Positions 43,003-50,855 of a stretch of DNA of 64,000 bases are shown one piece after another. A program made the position numbers and the translations under genes. Position 1 is the stretch's first letter, and each line of letters opens with the position of its first letter. This DNA is from Infirmifilum sp. NZ (GTDB lineage: Archaea > Thermoproteota > Thermoprotei > Thermofilales > Thermofilaceae): assembly GCF_022693705.1 (NCBI RefSeq), contig NZ_CP094288.1:946443-1010442 (forward strand), written 5' to 3'. Below the pieces are notes generated by a model, which was not told the origin of the DNA, made no database searches, and saw only the letters and a program-made list of their open reading frames with translations.

Positions 43003-44640
43003 TCAAGTCAGAAAAAGGAGCAAGGGGTACAGTGCGAGCGCGATCACCGCTAAGATTAAACCATCCCTGACGTTGAGCCTTGTAGCCGCCGATAACCCCT
43101 TCAGCTTGGTGTTATCCATGAAGAAGGAACTCACCGGGTGGACTCCGTAGAGTACGCTGCATTCCCTCATGCTGTTCTTAGCCTCCTCCAAGCACTTCAT
43201 GCTTCTCTCCAAGAGAGCCTCCTCGTTAAAGGTCCCGACAGGGTAGTAGTCGACCCCCTGGAACACGCCTGTTAGTACGTGCGTATCCGTGGTCCCCACG
43301 AGAAGGTAGTCGACGCGCTTGCCAACCTCTTGGAGGAGCCTAGCCTTGAGTTTGGGCGTCATGTTATTTCCATCAAAGCTAATAACTCCGACAGTCTTAC
43401 CCCCCACCTCTACAGCCAAGCACGCGATGCCAGCTTTCCCAATACTGACGCCGTCACTGAAGCCGATCCACGCGAAGCCCGCTTTAAGTTGCCCTTCGGC
43501 CACGCTTGCCTCCAGCGATTCTTGTATAGTTCGCAGCACCTCCAAGTAGAGCTCGGGTGCACTGTCCGGGGACTCCGGCAACTGCAGGTAGTCTTCACTG
43601 ATCATGTTGTGCAGATCCGCGAGAACTATCCCCTTTCGCTCGAACTCTTCTCTGAGGGATGGCGGCAAGTCCTCCATGGGGACCTGCGGGTCTAAGAGGC
43701 ACAGAGAGACCCCTGGGAGTCTTATTGCTAGGCTACTAACAAGCTTCCCTTGAGCCAGGCCGAGACGGACAGTGGACGGAAGCTCCTTGAGGGGCAGGGC
43801 ACCGCAGACTTCTTCCGCTACTCTGTCAACTTCACTGCTCACAGCTAAATTCTCCCCATGACCCGCCGGTGCCTTGAGAAAGAGGGTCGGAGGGCACTTC
43901 GTGACGACTTTTTCTGGAAGCGTGCTACTTCCTAGGGTTCTCAAAGGTCCCGGGTGAACCCCGGATACAACGAGCCTGCCTATCACCTCGCTTCCACTCC
44001 TGAAAATGAAGACGTGAATAGGAACGGTCTTTCTAGTAGAGGAGGCTTTAATGCACTCCTCCACCTCGTCCTTCTCCCCCGAGAGCGTGTACCTGAGGAA
44101 GCCTCTGAGGTATCTAAGCCCCCCAACACTGGCAACCTGCCTCACCCTTTTATCGATGGTGAGAAGAACCGGGAGCACCAGCAGAGCATAGAGAACGAGT
44201 ACCGTTAGGGAGGCGTATGCGTAAGTCGGAGCGAAGAGATACGTGAGCGCTAGGTAGACAGACAGATACAGGATGAGTGCGCGCCTCCTGGCCACGGCGA
44301 TGAACACGAGGAAAGACAAGAGAACCGTGACCGTCGACGCGGCAACAGGCGGCTTTTTAAGAAGAATGAGTGGCAGCAGTAAAAGGAGATACACTAGGAA
44401 AAAGCCTAGAGCCCTTCTCGGGGTTAACACACTCCGGTCAGCGAGTACCGATACCAAGTAAGGCAAGCCTGTAGTAAAAGCGCTTGTGAGAAAAAGCCGC
44501 ACATCATAGCCGACCGCTAGGGCAAGGAGGAGCTCAAGCATAAAGATGCCGGCAGTTGCGGAGAGCATCAAACTGGTTCCCGGTAGCCTAAAGAGCCACT
44601 TGTAACCCTTCCTGAACCCCTCAAACTTCGAATCCGTCAT
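43003..44640 (-). CDS. DUF2070 family membrane protein
   Basis: A 545-aa protein with about six to seven transmembrane segments in the first 180 residues, then a large soluble domain, and a final hydrophobic helix (DGLILAVIALALYPLLLFLT). The soluble domain has the VSGVHPGPLRTLGSSTLP and APAGHGENLAVSSEVD segments typical of DUF2070, a family confined to archaea with unknown function. The 3' end of this gene is duplicated just upstream of its own start (44699-44795). Confidence 0.85.
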   Translation of the reverse strand: MTDSKFEGFRKGYKWLFRLPGTSLMLSATAGIFMLELLLALAVGYDVRLFLTSAFTTGLPYLVSVLADRSVLTPRRALGFFLVYLLLLLPLILLKKPPVAASTVTVLLSFLVFIAVARRRALILYLSVYLALTYLFAPTYAYASLTVLVLYALLVLPVLLTIDKRVRQVASVGGLRYLRGFLRYTLSGEKDEVEECIKASSTRKTVPIHVFIFRSGSEVIGRLVVSGVHPGPLRTLGSSTLPEKVVTKCPPTLFLKAPAGHGENLAVSSEVDRVAEEVCGALPLKELPSTVRLGLAQGKLVSSLAIRLPGVSLCLLDPQVPMEDLPPSLREEFERKGIVLADLHNMISEDYLQLPESPDSAPELYLEVLRTIQESLEASVAEGQLKAGFAWIGFSDGVSIGKAGIACLAVEVGGKTVGVISFDGNNMTPKLKARLLQEVGKRVDYLLVGTTDTHVLTGVFQGVDYYPVGTFNEEALLERSMKCLEEAKNSMRECSVLYGVHPVSSFFMDNTKLKGLSAATRLNVRDGLILAVIALALYPLLLFLT

Positions 44641-44698
44641 TCAAAAGCCTAGAGCTCACTTCTCCTCGATTAAAAAAGTTTAACCTCCGGCTCGGCTC

Positions 44699-44795
44699 CC
44701 AAGTCAGAAAAAGGAGCAAGAGACACAGCGCGAGCGCGATCACCGCTAAGATTAAACCATCCCGGACGTCGAGCCTCGCCTCGGCGCTGAAGAGG
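44699..44795 (-). pseudogene. Duplicated 3'-end fragment of the DUF2070 gene
   Basis: About 91 percent identical over 79 nt to the end of the intact gene (43003-43081). The frame reads SAEARLDVRDGLILAVIALA and then LLLFLT, but the stop codon has become TGG. It lies directly upstream of the intact gene, on the same strand, as if a tandem copy had been mostly deleted. Confidence 0.8.
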
Positions 44796-44852
44796 CTTCG
44801 CTCAGCCGGTCTCGTCAGGGAGGCTGTTGTCAGCGACATGCGCTACCTCTAC

Positions 44853-44960
44853 CTGGCAGGGCGGGCCGAAGGCGCGGAGCCCATGAATATTCCGCTAGGG
44901 CCCTGGATCAGTGAAGGGGTAGATGAGCCAGGCGCGGCCGGTGGCCTGGAAAACCTTTAA
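44853..44960 (+). pseudogene. Decayed protein-coding remnant, copy B
   Basis: Relative of the remnant at 3565-3667. The plus strand reads LAGRAEGAEPMN, then GPWISEGVDEPGA, and ends at a TAA within the trmJ promoter. The frame stays open upstream to about 44786 without an evident start or known domain. It may be the C-terminal end of a lost mobile-element protein (TnpB-like, unproven). Confidence 0.45.
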
Positions 44961-44963
44961 AGC
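44952..44963 (+). promoter_or_regulatory. TATA box of trmJ
   Basis: AACCTTTAAAGC lies about 25-35 nt before the GTG at 44988; it overlaps the end of remnant copy B. Confidence 0.55.
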
Positions 44964-44987
44964 ACTACTGTTACGAGAATAGCACGT

Positions 44988-45746
44988 GTGTACTCAGCTA
45001 ACAGTCCTTGTGAGAGGTTAAAGGACATAGGCGTCATATTCGTGCAGCCGCTTTATGAGCAGAATATCGGCTATATAGCCCGCTGTATGAAGAACTTCTG
45101 CCTCTCGGAGCTCCTTCTCGTGAAGCCAAGGTGCTCATTGGGGGTTGAGAGCATAAGGTACGCGATGCACGGAGCAGACGTTATTGAGAAAGCTAGGGTC
45201 GTCGACAGCTTCGAGGAAGCCATTAAGGAGTTTGACCTCGTGGCATGCACCACAGGTGTGAAGGGAAGCGGCGTCCTCAGGAGATACTTATCGCCCCGTG
45301 AGGCCGCCGAGATAATCGCTGGGAGTACTGGCCGCCGCGCCATAGTTATCGGCCGCGAAGACTGGGGGTTGACGAACGAGGAACTTTCACTCTGCGACCT
45401 GGTGGTCACCATAGAGGCTAACCCGGACTACCCCTCCTTGAACGCTTCTCACGCGGCGGTGATCGTCTTCTACGAGATATTCAATGCTCTGGTGCGAGTC
45501 CCCAAGCCGAGGGTCGAGCGTCCAAGGAGAGAGGAGGTCGAGAAGCTTCTCGAGTACATCGACCTCTTAGGGCTAGAGCTGGGCTACAACGACGCCAGAC
45601 GCGAAAAAGCGAAGCTCATAGTAAGGCGCCTCGTTGCCGAAACAATGTTCTCCGCCCTCGAGCTGAGGGTGATGCTCGGCTTCTTCGGTGATAGCTTAAG
45701 GAAAATTAAAAATTGCGGAGAACGGGCACACGCTCAGGAAGCATAG
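44988..45746 (+). CDS. trmJ: tRNA 2'-O-methyltransferase TrmJ (SPOUT)
   Basis: SpoU/TrmH-type methylase predicted to 2'-O-methylate nucleotide 32 in tRNA anticodon loops. The 252-aa protein has the motif 1 segment FVQPLYEQNIGYIARCMKNF, motif 2 VIGREDWGLTNEE, and motif 3 SLNASHAAVIVFYEIF, followed by a helical C-terminal extension. GTG start at 44988, leaderless. Confidence 0.92.
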   Translation: MYSANSPCERLKDIGVIFVQPLYEQNIGYIARCMKNFCLSELLLVKPRCSLGVESIRYAMHGADVIEKARVVDSFEEAIKEFDLVACTTGVKGSGVLRRYLSPREAAEIIAGSTGRRAIVIGREDWGLTNEELSLCDLVVTIEANPDYPSLNASHAAVIVFYEIFNALVRVPKPRVERPRREEVEKLLEYIDLLGLELGYNDARREKAKLIVRRLVAETMFSALELRVMLGFFGDSLRKIKNCGERAHAQEA

Positions 45747-45750
45747 GAAA

Positions 45751-45760
45751 GCTTATATCA
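45751..45760 (+). promoter_or_regulatory. TATA box of rpl10e
   Basis: GCTTATATCA is followed by a roughly 40-nt leader with a GGTGAT Shine-Dalgarno just before the rpl10e ATG. Confidence 0.6.
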
Positions 45761-45799
45761 CCACTTTCTAAATGCGTTTAGGGGCGTAGGTGATATAGC

Positions 45800-46306
45800 A
45801 TGCCGCTGAGACCTGGCAGGTGTTACAGGCACTTTGGCACGCCACCTTACACAAGGCTCGAGTACATTAAGAGCAATCCCCCAGTACTTATACCGAAGTT
45901 TGACCTAGGCAACGCTCAGGGGAACTTTAACACCACCCTCAAACTTGTAGTCCTCAAGCCCGGCCAGATCAGAGCCAACGCGCTCGAGGCCGCTAGACAG
46001 CACGCCAACAAGTACCTCTCATCGAAAGTCGGAGACACGAACTACTTCATGAGGATAGCTGTTTACCCGCACCACATCCTGCGTGAGAACAAGATGATGG
46101 CAATGGCAGGCGCTGACAGGCTTCAGGACGGCATGAGGCTGTCCTTCGGCACACCTGTGGGTAGGGCTGCTAGGGTTGAAACCAATCAGCCCATAATAAT
46201 AGTCAAGGTGGACTCCAAGAACCTGGAACACGCCAAGGAAGCCCTGAGGAGAGCAGCCTCAAAGATACCCCTACCAACACGTATCGTGGTTGAAACGGCT
46301 GGCTAG
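45800..46306 (+). CDS. rpl10e: Ribosomal protein uL16 (L10e)
   Basis: The archaeal form of L16 (168 aa), with the [18 protein letters not shown] start, [17 protein letters not shown] and the [20 protein letters not shown] loop that reaches the peptidyl transferase centre. A Shine-Dalgarno (GGTGAT) lies 5 nt before the ATG. Confidence 0.97.
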   Translation: MPLRPGRCYRHFGTPPYTRLEYIKSNPPVLIPKFDLGNAQGNFNTTLKLVVLKPGQIRANALEAARQHANKYLSSKVGDTNYFMRIAVYPHHILRENKMMAMAGADRLQDGMRLSFGTPVGRAARVETNQPIIIVKVDSKNLEHAKEALRRAASKIPLPTRIVVETAG

Positions 46307-46328
46307 TGGGGATCGTCGGTGAACAGGG

Positions 46329-47021
46329 TTGCAAGAGCTCCACAAAAAGCGAATTGAAGTAGCCATTAACATCTGGGGCGAAATTCTCGAGGGCTCTTTC
46401 TCAAGCAGGAGCGAGATCGTCCGTTTTGTTCGCGAAGTATACGAGGAGAACAGGCTCGAGCCGATCCGTGGAAAGACGAAGATCGACATATACGACAAGG
46501 AGCTGGCGACGATATACCTTGTCGGCAAGTACGGTTTAGGCCTCGATGAAGAGCTTGAGAGATACTCGCACCTTTTCAGCATCGAGCTTAAAAGCGATAA
46601 AGTCATTGAGAGAGTTTTACAGGGTGACAGCCCGAGGAAGAGCATGCTCGAAGTGTTCGGAACGCTTGACGAGAACATGGTCTTCCGCGTACTCCGCCTT
46701 GCAATGACCGCGGTGATTCTAGGCTTCATGCCCGAAGAGAGGTTCATAGCCGTTCTCACAAGCTTCGAGAAGGAGTTCCCCGAGCTGGATAAGAACATAC
46801 AGGGGTTTAAGCGATTTTACATAGCATACAGGCTGGCCGAGGAGATAGCTGCTGGCAAGGTGAGGAACCGAATCGAGAAAGAAACCCTTAAGCACGCTAT
46901 GTGTGTTCGCCTAAATGCTGAGAGAGCAGCTCCGCCCGACCGGTTCATAAGGGAAATCGCCGTTGAGGCTTTAAGGATACCTGAGCACAAGGTAAACTCT
47001 GCGCTAAGCCTCAGCGACTAG
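46329..47021 (+). CDS. DUF2192-like crenarchaeal protein
   Basis: A 230-aa protein of unknown function with a conserved N-terminus (KKRIEVAINIWGEILEG) and the segment YDKELATIYLVGKYGLGLDE. The TTG start is forced: the in-frame codon just before it is preceded by a TGA, and no ATG or GTG follows before the conserved part. It follows rpl10e by about 22 nt and may be co-transcribed. Confidence 0.75.
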   Translation: MQELHKKRIEVAINIWGEILEGSFSSRSEIVRFVREVYEENRLEPIRGKTKIDIYDKELATIYLVGKYGLGLDEELERYSHLFSIELKSDKVIERVLQGDSPRKSMLEVFGTLDENMVFRVLRLAMTAVILGFMPEERFIAVLTSFEKEFPELDKNIQGFKRFYIAYRLAEEIAAGKVRNRIEKETLKHAMCVRLNAERAAPPDRFIREIAVEALRIPEHKVNSALSLSD

Positions 47022-47080
47022 AAAATCTTGCAATCGGCGTCTCGATAATCAAATTCCGGCTGCGCCTGGAGAAGAGAATG

Positions 47081-47090
47081 ATTTATATTA
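47081..47090 (+). promoter_or_regulatory. TATA box of rps26e
   Basis: ATTTATATTA lies about 32-41 nt before the ATG at 47122, giving a short leader. Confidence 0.55.
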
Positions 47091-47121
47091 GTCCAGTATT
47101 TTAGCTGGAAGGGCTGGATGT

Positions 47122-47418
47122 ATGCCTAAGAAGAGGAAGTCTCGCGGACGCCATAAAGGCGGTAAAGGTAAAGAGGATCTCGTGCAGTGCGACGAATGCG
47201 GTGCGCTGATACCCAGGTCGAAGGCCGTTAAGATAACGAAGCCCGTCGTGGCCGTTGACCCGCAATTACTGAAGGAACTGAGGGACAAAGGTGCTGTAAT
47301 CCCGCAGTACACGGTGACGAAGTACCTTTGCCTTCGGTGCGCCATACACCGGGGAATAATCAAGATCAGACCAGAGGAGGAACGCAAGAAGGAAAACATC
47401 AAATGGAACTTCTTCTAA
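47122..47418 (+). CDS. rps26e: Ribosomal protein eS26
   Basis: Small-subunit zinc protein, 98 aa, with a basic start (KKRKSRGRHKGGKGK), Cys23/Cys26 in VQCDECGALIPRSKAVK and the second pair in YLCLRCAIHRG. Its stop overlaps the start of the downstream trmY gene by 16 nt, suggesting coupled translation. Confidence 0.96.
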   Translation: MPKKRKSRGRHKGGKGKEDLVQCDECGALIPRSKAVKITKPVVAVDPQLLKELRDKGAVIPQYTVTKYLCLRCAIHRGIIKIRPEEERKKENIKWNFF

Positions 47419-48005
47419 GCGAATACAACCGCGTATTTATTCTCTACTCAAACACAGCTGCAACTGCGCCTACTTTTACCGAGGAAACATTAACAACGGA
47501 GGGCGGCAGAATGGACGTCGTTGCGAGGTGCGCCATATACGCACTCTGGGACCTCGGGGTACCTCGACGAGACGCCGCCTTCATAGCAGTTTTAAACGGC
47601 CCACCCAACCCTCCTGTGACACTCTTCCTCCGCCCGGCTAATGTGGAGCTTAGCGAGAAAGCACTGGGATCCGAGATACTCAGCGCCCTCAAAGGCTTTT
47701 CGAGTACCGCTGAGACATGCCGCCTCGATGCGGCGAAACTCCTAGTGAAAGTTAAGGAGATGGGCTTCAAGCTGGCTCTTCTCATCGAGAACGGTGAAGA
47801 CATCTCACGCATTCCTGACCTTTGTGGAAGGAAAACAGCTTTTGTTGTCGGCGATCATTTAGGCTTTCCTGACCACTTCCTCCGATCCTCTGAGAAGTTG
47901 GTTGACGTTAAGATAAGTCTGGGAAAAACACCCTACCTTGCAAGCCACTGCATTGCCTACGTGAACGACGTTCTTGACGGTTGCACTAAATCCTCGAATC
48001 CCTGA
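47403..48005 (+). CDS. trmY: tRNA pseudouridine-54 N1-methyltransferase TrmY (SPOUT)
   Basis: Predicted to methylate N1 of pseudouridine 54 in the T loop. From the ATG at 47403 the product is 200 aa, the family length: RVFILYSNTAATAPTF then GGRMDVVARC near the N-terminus, AFIAVLNGPPNPP, and the SAM-binding knot FVVGDHLGFPDHF with ISLGKTPYLASHCI near the end. An alternative start 75 nt upstream would lie well inside rps26e. A related, truncated frame appears at the right edge of the window. Confidence 0.85.
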   Translation: MELLLSEYNRVFILYSNTAATAPTFTEETLTTEGGRMDVVARCAIYALWDLGVPRRDAAFIAVLNGPPNPPVTLFLRPANVELSEKALGSEILSALKGFSSTAETCRLDAAKLLVKVKEMGFKLALLIENGEDISRIPDLCGRKTAFVVGDHLGFPDHFLRSSEKLVDVKISLGKTPYLASHCIAYVNDVLDGCTKSSNP

Positions 48006-48050
48006 TTAAAAACGCTGATTTCTATATTCCCCCGAAGCCCACAAGCGCGG

Positions 48051-49907
48051 TTAAGATGAGAAAATCAGGCGCTGATCCAGCTCTTCCAGCGTCCAGGCAT
48101 CTAACTCGTCTCTACGCAGGTACCTTAATCCTGGTCTCGCAAGCCCTGAGATGTTCGGTGAGTAACACTTCGGGCATCTCGAGACTTTCACCTGCAGCAC
48201 GTTACCGCAGACGTTGCAGATGTGCAGCCCTAAAATTGTGATTGTAAACTGACGTATGCCTTTACTGTGTAGAGCTGTTAAAAGCTCCTTAAGTTGCATC
48301 GTTGCAATCTTGCTGACGCGGATCTCCAGGATGCTGGCCTTGCTTCCCAGAAGGCCCTGTATGCCGGCTTCAAGCTCCAGGAGCTCTTGCTTTGTGCGTA
48401 AGTCTCTGTTCAAAGATAGTGGACCAAGAGGGTTTACGTGGAGGTGCAAGGGGTTTAGGTAGAGTGCTACCAGCATCGTTAAAAAGCTACTGGGAGTGTA
48501 GAGCGTGCTTACCACGCTCGTATCAGCTAACATCTTGTGCTCTGAGACCGAGTAGTACTCTCTCATTATCCGCTCCGTTATGATCCGTTTGTACCTCTCA
48601 GGCTCTGAGAGCAACTCCCTCGGTACCGGCACTTGCCGAAGAAGCCCTCCTTCAAACCCCGCAAGCGATACGTGAAACAAGTGCTCCACATGCTGATGAC
48701 CTCCTGACTCTAGCACCCTTGCAGCGCCGGCGCTCTGCCTCCTCAAGTGCTGGACAATCTTCTCTAGCTGCCGCTCGGTTTCCATGAGGAAGTCCGTGCT
48801 CTTGTAGGCCTTACTTAGCACGAAGGGCATAGGGAAGGTTGCCGTTCCCAAGTGAAGGATCGGACTCTCGCTACGCATTAATGCATACAGAAGCTGAGAC
48901 GGGAAGACGCTACCACTGGTAAAGACAACTGGAGCCCCGTTGTTCACAAGCTTCGCTATCATCTGGAGCGCGTCGTCGCCGATTCTCTCCCAATTGTAGA
49001 CGACAAGAAGAGAGTTCGCAAACGGGAGGTCACCTGCTATTCTCTCAAGCAATATGTGCAGAAGCTTCTCGTCACCCGATGCATCCACAAGGTAAGTTAC
49101 CGGCAACACGGCATCGGACACCAGCAAGATGTCTATGACCTTCTCCGCATCGCTGCTTACGCTCGACGCGAAATCCACGACAACCTCCGGGAAAAACTCC
49201 CTTCTTTTAAGCACGAGCTTCAGCGTGGACAGGCTCGGAGAAGGTAGATAAAGTGACGCAACCCCACTGGCCCAATTCACGTTCAGAAGGAGAAGGTTCG
49301 ACGCGACAATTTCTAGGAGGCCTGACTCCGTCAGAACGTCTAAGCTCTGGGAATATGCGCCGCCCTCCCTCCCGGTGGGGCTCAAGGGGCGCGCTGCTTC
49401 ACCCATGCACCGGTTCCTGGCAAGTATCCAGTAGAGTGAGGCATCCACCACTGACTGAGGTATAAAACCCGAGGCGTAGCCAGCGGCCTCCAGCTCCTCG
49501 ATCAACGTTCTTAGAATCCTCTGTTGGCTACAGCTACCTGACGCCACCACGCCTCGCGAGCTCAGAAAAGACTCAACGTAGTGCCGAAGGGGGAGAGCGT
49601 ACCCTTGCCTCACTAAAACACTCACATCACTAGCAGCTGCTATCTCGATGTTCCCGATAATCGAAAGCGCGCTTTTCCCCAGTGGAGTAATCTCGTAGAC
49701 ATCACCATTGTGCTCGATAAGCTTTCCCTGCTCAAGCTTCTTCATATGGTAAGCTAGCCCGGCCGGCGTCGCCCCCACACTCCTAGCTATGTCGTTGTAC
49801 CGCATGGGAGACCTTTCCAGCAGCTTTAAAATCTCCACCCTCACTGGGCTCGCGAGCGCGTCTAAGATCCTGCTAACATCCTCGGATTTTCTCCCTCGTC
49901 TACCCAT
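48051..49907 (-). CDS. ArsR-type HTH protein with degenerate anaerobic-RNR (NrdD)-like C-terminus
   Basis: A 618-aa protein. Residues 1-90 form an ArsR-like winged helix (ILDALASPVRVEILKLLERS, then GLAYHMKKLEQGKLI). The remaining 520 residues end with a zinc ribbon of the NrdD type (ICNVCGN then CPKCYSP near residue 563-580) followed by a segment aligned to the NrdD tail (RPGLRYL, Trp, Glu and Arg spacing), in which the glycyl-radical RVTGY-like motif is disrupted. This suggests a catalytically dead ribonucleotide reductase body used as a sensor, with a DNA-binding domain. The middle is not clearly recognisable. Function is inference; dATP or radical-metabolism sensing is one hypothesis. Confidence 0.6.
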   Translation of the reverse strand: MGRRGRKSEDVSRILDALASPVRVEILKLLERSPMRYNDIARSVGATPAGLAYHMKKLEQGKLIEHNGDVYEITPLGKSALSIIGNIEIAAASDVSVLVRQGYALPLRHYVESFLSSRGVVASGSCSQQRILRTLIEELEAAGYASGFIPQSVVDASLYWILARNRCMGEAARPLSPTGREGGAYSQSLDVLTESGLLEIVASNLLLLNVNWASGVASLYLPSPSLSTLKLVLKRREFFPEVVVDFASSVSSDAEKVIDILLVSDAVLPVTYLVDASGDEKLLHILLERIAGDLPFANSLLVVYNWERIGDDALQMIAKLVNNGAPVVFTSGSVFPSQLLYALMRSESPILHLGTATFPMPFVLSKAYKSTDFLMETERQLEKIVQHLRRQSAGAARVLESGGHQHVEHLFHVSLAGFEGGLLRQVPVPRELLSEPERYKRIITERIMREYYSVSEHKMLADTSVVSTLYTPSSFLTMLVALYLNPLHLHVNPLGPLSLNRDLRTKQELLELEAGIQGLLGSKASILEIRVSKIATMQLKELLTALHSKGIRQFTITILGLHICNVCGNVLQVKVSRCPKCYSPNISGLARPGLRYLRRDELDAWTLEELDQRLIFSS

Positions 49908-49910
49908 ACC

Positions 49911-49931
49911 TAACCGTTAACCAGTTAAACC
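49911..49931. promoter_or_regulatory. Repeated TTAACC-like operator in the HTH-NrdD gene promoter
   Basis: Three close variants, TAACC, TTAACC and TTAAACC, occur in tandem within 21 nt, starting 4 nt upstream of the HTH protein's start codon. Such repeats at the promoter suggest autoregulation by the encoded winged-helix domain. Inference only. Confidence 0.35.
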
Positions 49932-50070
49932 TGCTAAATTACATTGCCCCAGAGTTTCGTGAACTCACTTTACTCTGATTGGAGCAAAAACAGGAACTCA
50001 GCCTTTCGCTCTTCCCAAGTAAGGATACCGTACTCTAAAAGGAATACTTTCGAATTAGTCCCTTTTTTAA

Positions 50071-50472
50071 ATGTACGGTGAAAAAATAGGATCATGCCTC
50101 CTTTTCAGCGTGGTCGCACCAACTATTTACCGAGACTATGAGGAATTCAGTCGAAGAGTGATTCTAACAGTCATCGACATGATCAGGCGCACAAAAGGAG
50201 GTATGATCACCTTCAACTCGAAGAAGATAGCGGTACTAGCCGGGATAGAGTCGCATCCGGTAGTGCTCACTTTGATAAAGGACGTTCTCGAGAGGCTGAA
50301 AGAGAGAGGCTACATACAGGAGGTTGGGCGAACGAAACACGGTGTGAAATTCTCCGTTACCCGTGAGAGCCCGCTTTGGATCCTCGCAAAGAACTACGAG
50401 AAAGTGACCATCAGAGGTCTTGAAGATCTAGACGAAGTCGTTGAAAAGTTAGCGCCGAGAGCGCTCGCATAA
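50071..50472 (+). CDS. Winged-helix-like protein of unknown function
   Basis: A 133-aa product if started at the ATG at 50071; a GTG at 50110 is the alternative, since the TATA-like TTTTTTAAA overlaps the ATG. The body (ILTVIDMIRRTKGGMITFNS, then VLERLKERGYIQEVGRTKHG) has the helix-helix-helix-wing layout of a DNA-binding winged helix. Not recognised as a named family. Confidence 0.6.
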   Translation: MYGEKIGSCLLFSVVAPTIYRDYEEFSRRVILTVIDMIRRTKGGMITFNSKKIAVLAGIESHPVVLTLIKDVLERLKERGYIQEVGRTKHGVKFSVTRESPLWILAKNYEKVTIRGLEDLDEVVEKLAPRALA

Positions 50473-50513
50473 CGCTATTATGGCCGCCCTCCCCTACTAT
50501 CGTTGAAGAAACG

Positions 50514-50855
50514 ATGTCCCGCGAGCAGAAATCGCTCGCTTCGCGGATCGTAGAGTTGGCGGAGTCTATAGCATCGCAGGAGGGTCTGTCCCCACCCAAC
50601 ACTCTGGTAGTCGTCGTAGACCGCCTTTACAAGCCGAAACTGGGCTTTATGGAGGGTCTCGATGTGGATCCAGCCTCGAACACGCTAATCGTTGAGAAAT
50701 CCACGCTCGACAACATGGTCTACAGGATCCTCGCGGGCGTGTTCTACCTCTCGTACTGGAACACGTTCGGCGTCAGCGATTCCACCCGTGCAAAGGAGCT
50801 CGCCAGGAAGCACTTCTTTAAAGCACTCGTCGCGTTGAGTAAGGGTTCGTCATGA
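50514..50855 (+). CDS. Conserved protein of unknown function
   Basis: A 113-aa product with an alpha/beta pattern (ASRIVELAESIASQEGLS, TLVVVVDRLYKPKLGFME, then a helical C-terminus). No family recognised. Its stop overlaps the start of the Trm14 gene by 4 nt (ATGA), so it is translated in an operon with that methylase and may act in RNA modification. Confidence 0.6.
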   Translation: MSREQKSLASRIVELAESIASQEGLSPPNTLVVVVDRLYKPKLGFMEGLDVDPASNTLIVEKSTLDNMVYRILAGVFYLSYWNTFGVSDSTRAKELARKHFFKALVALSKGSS

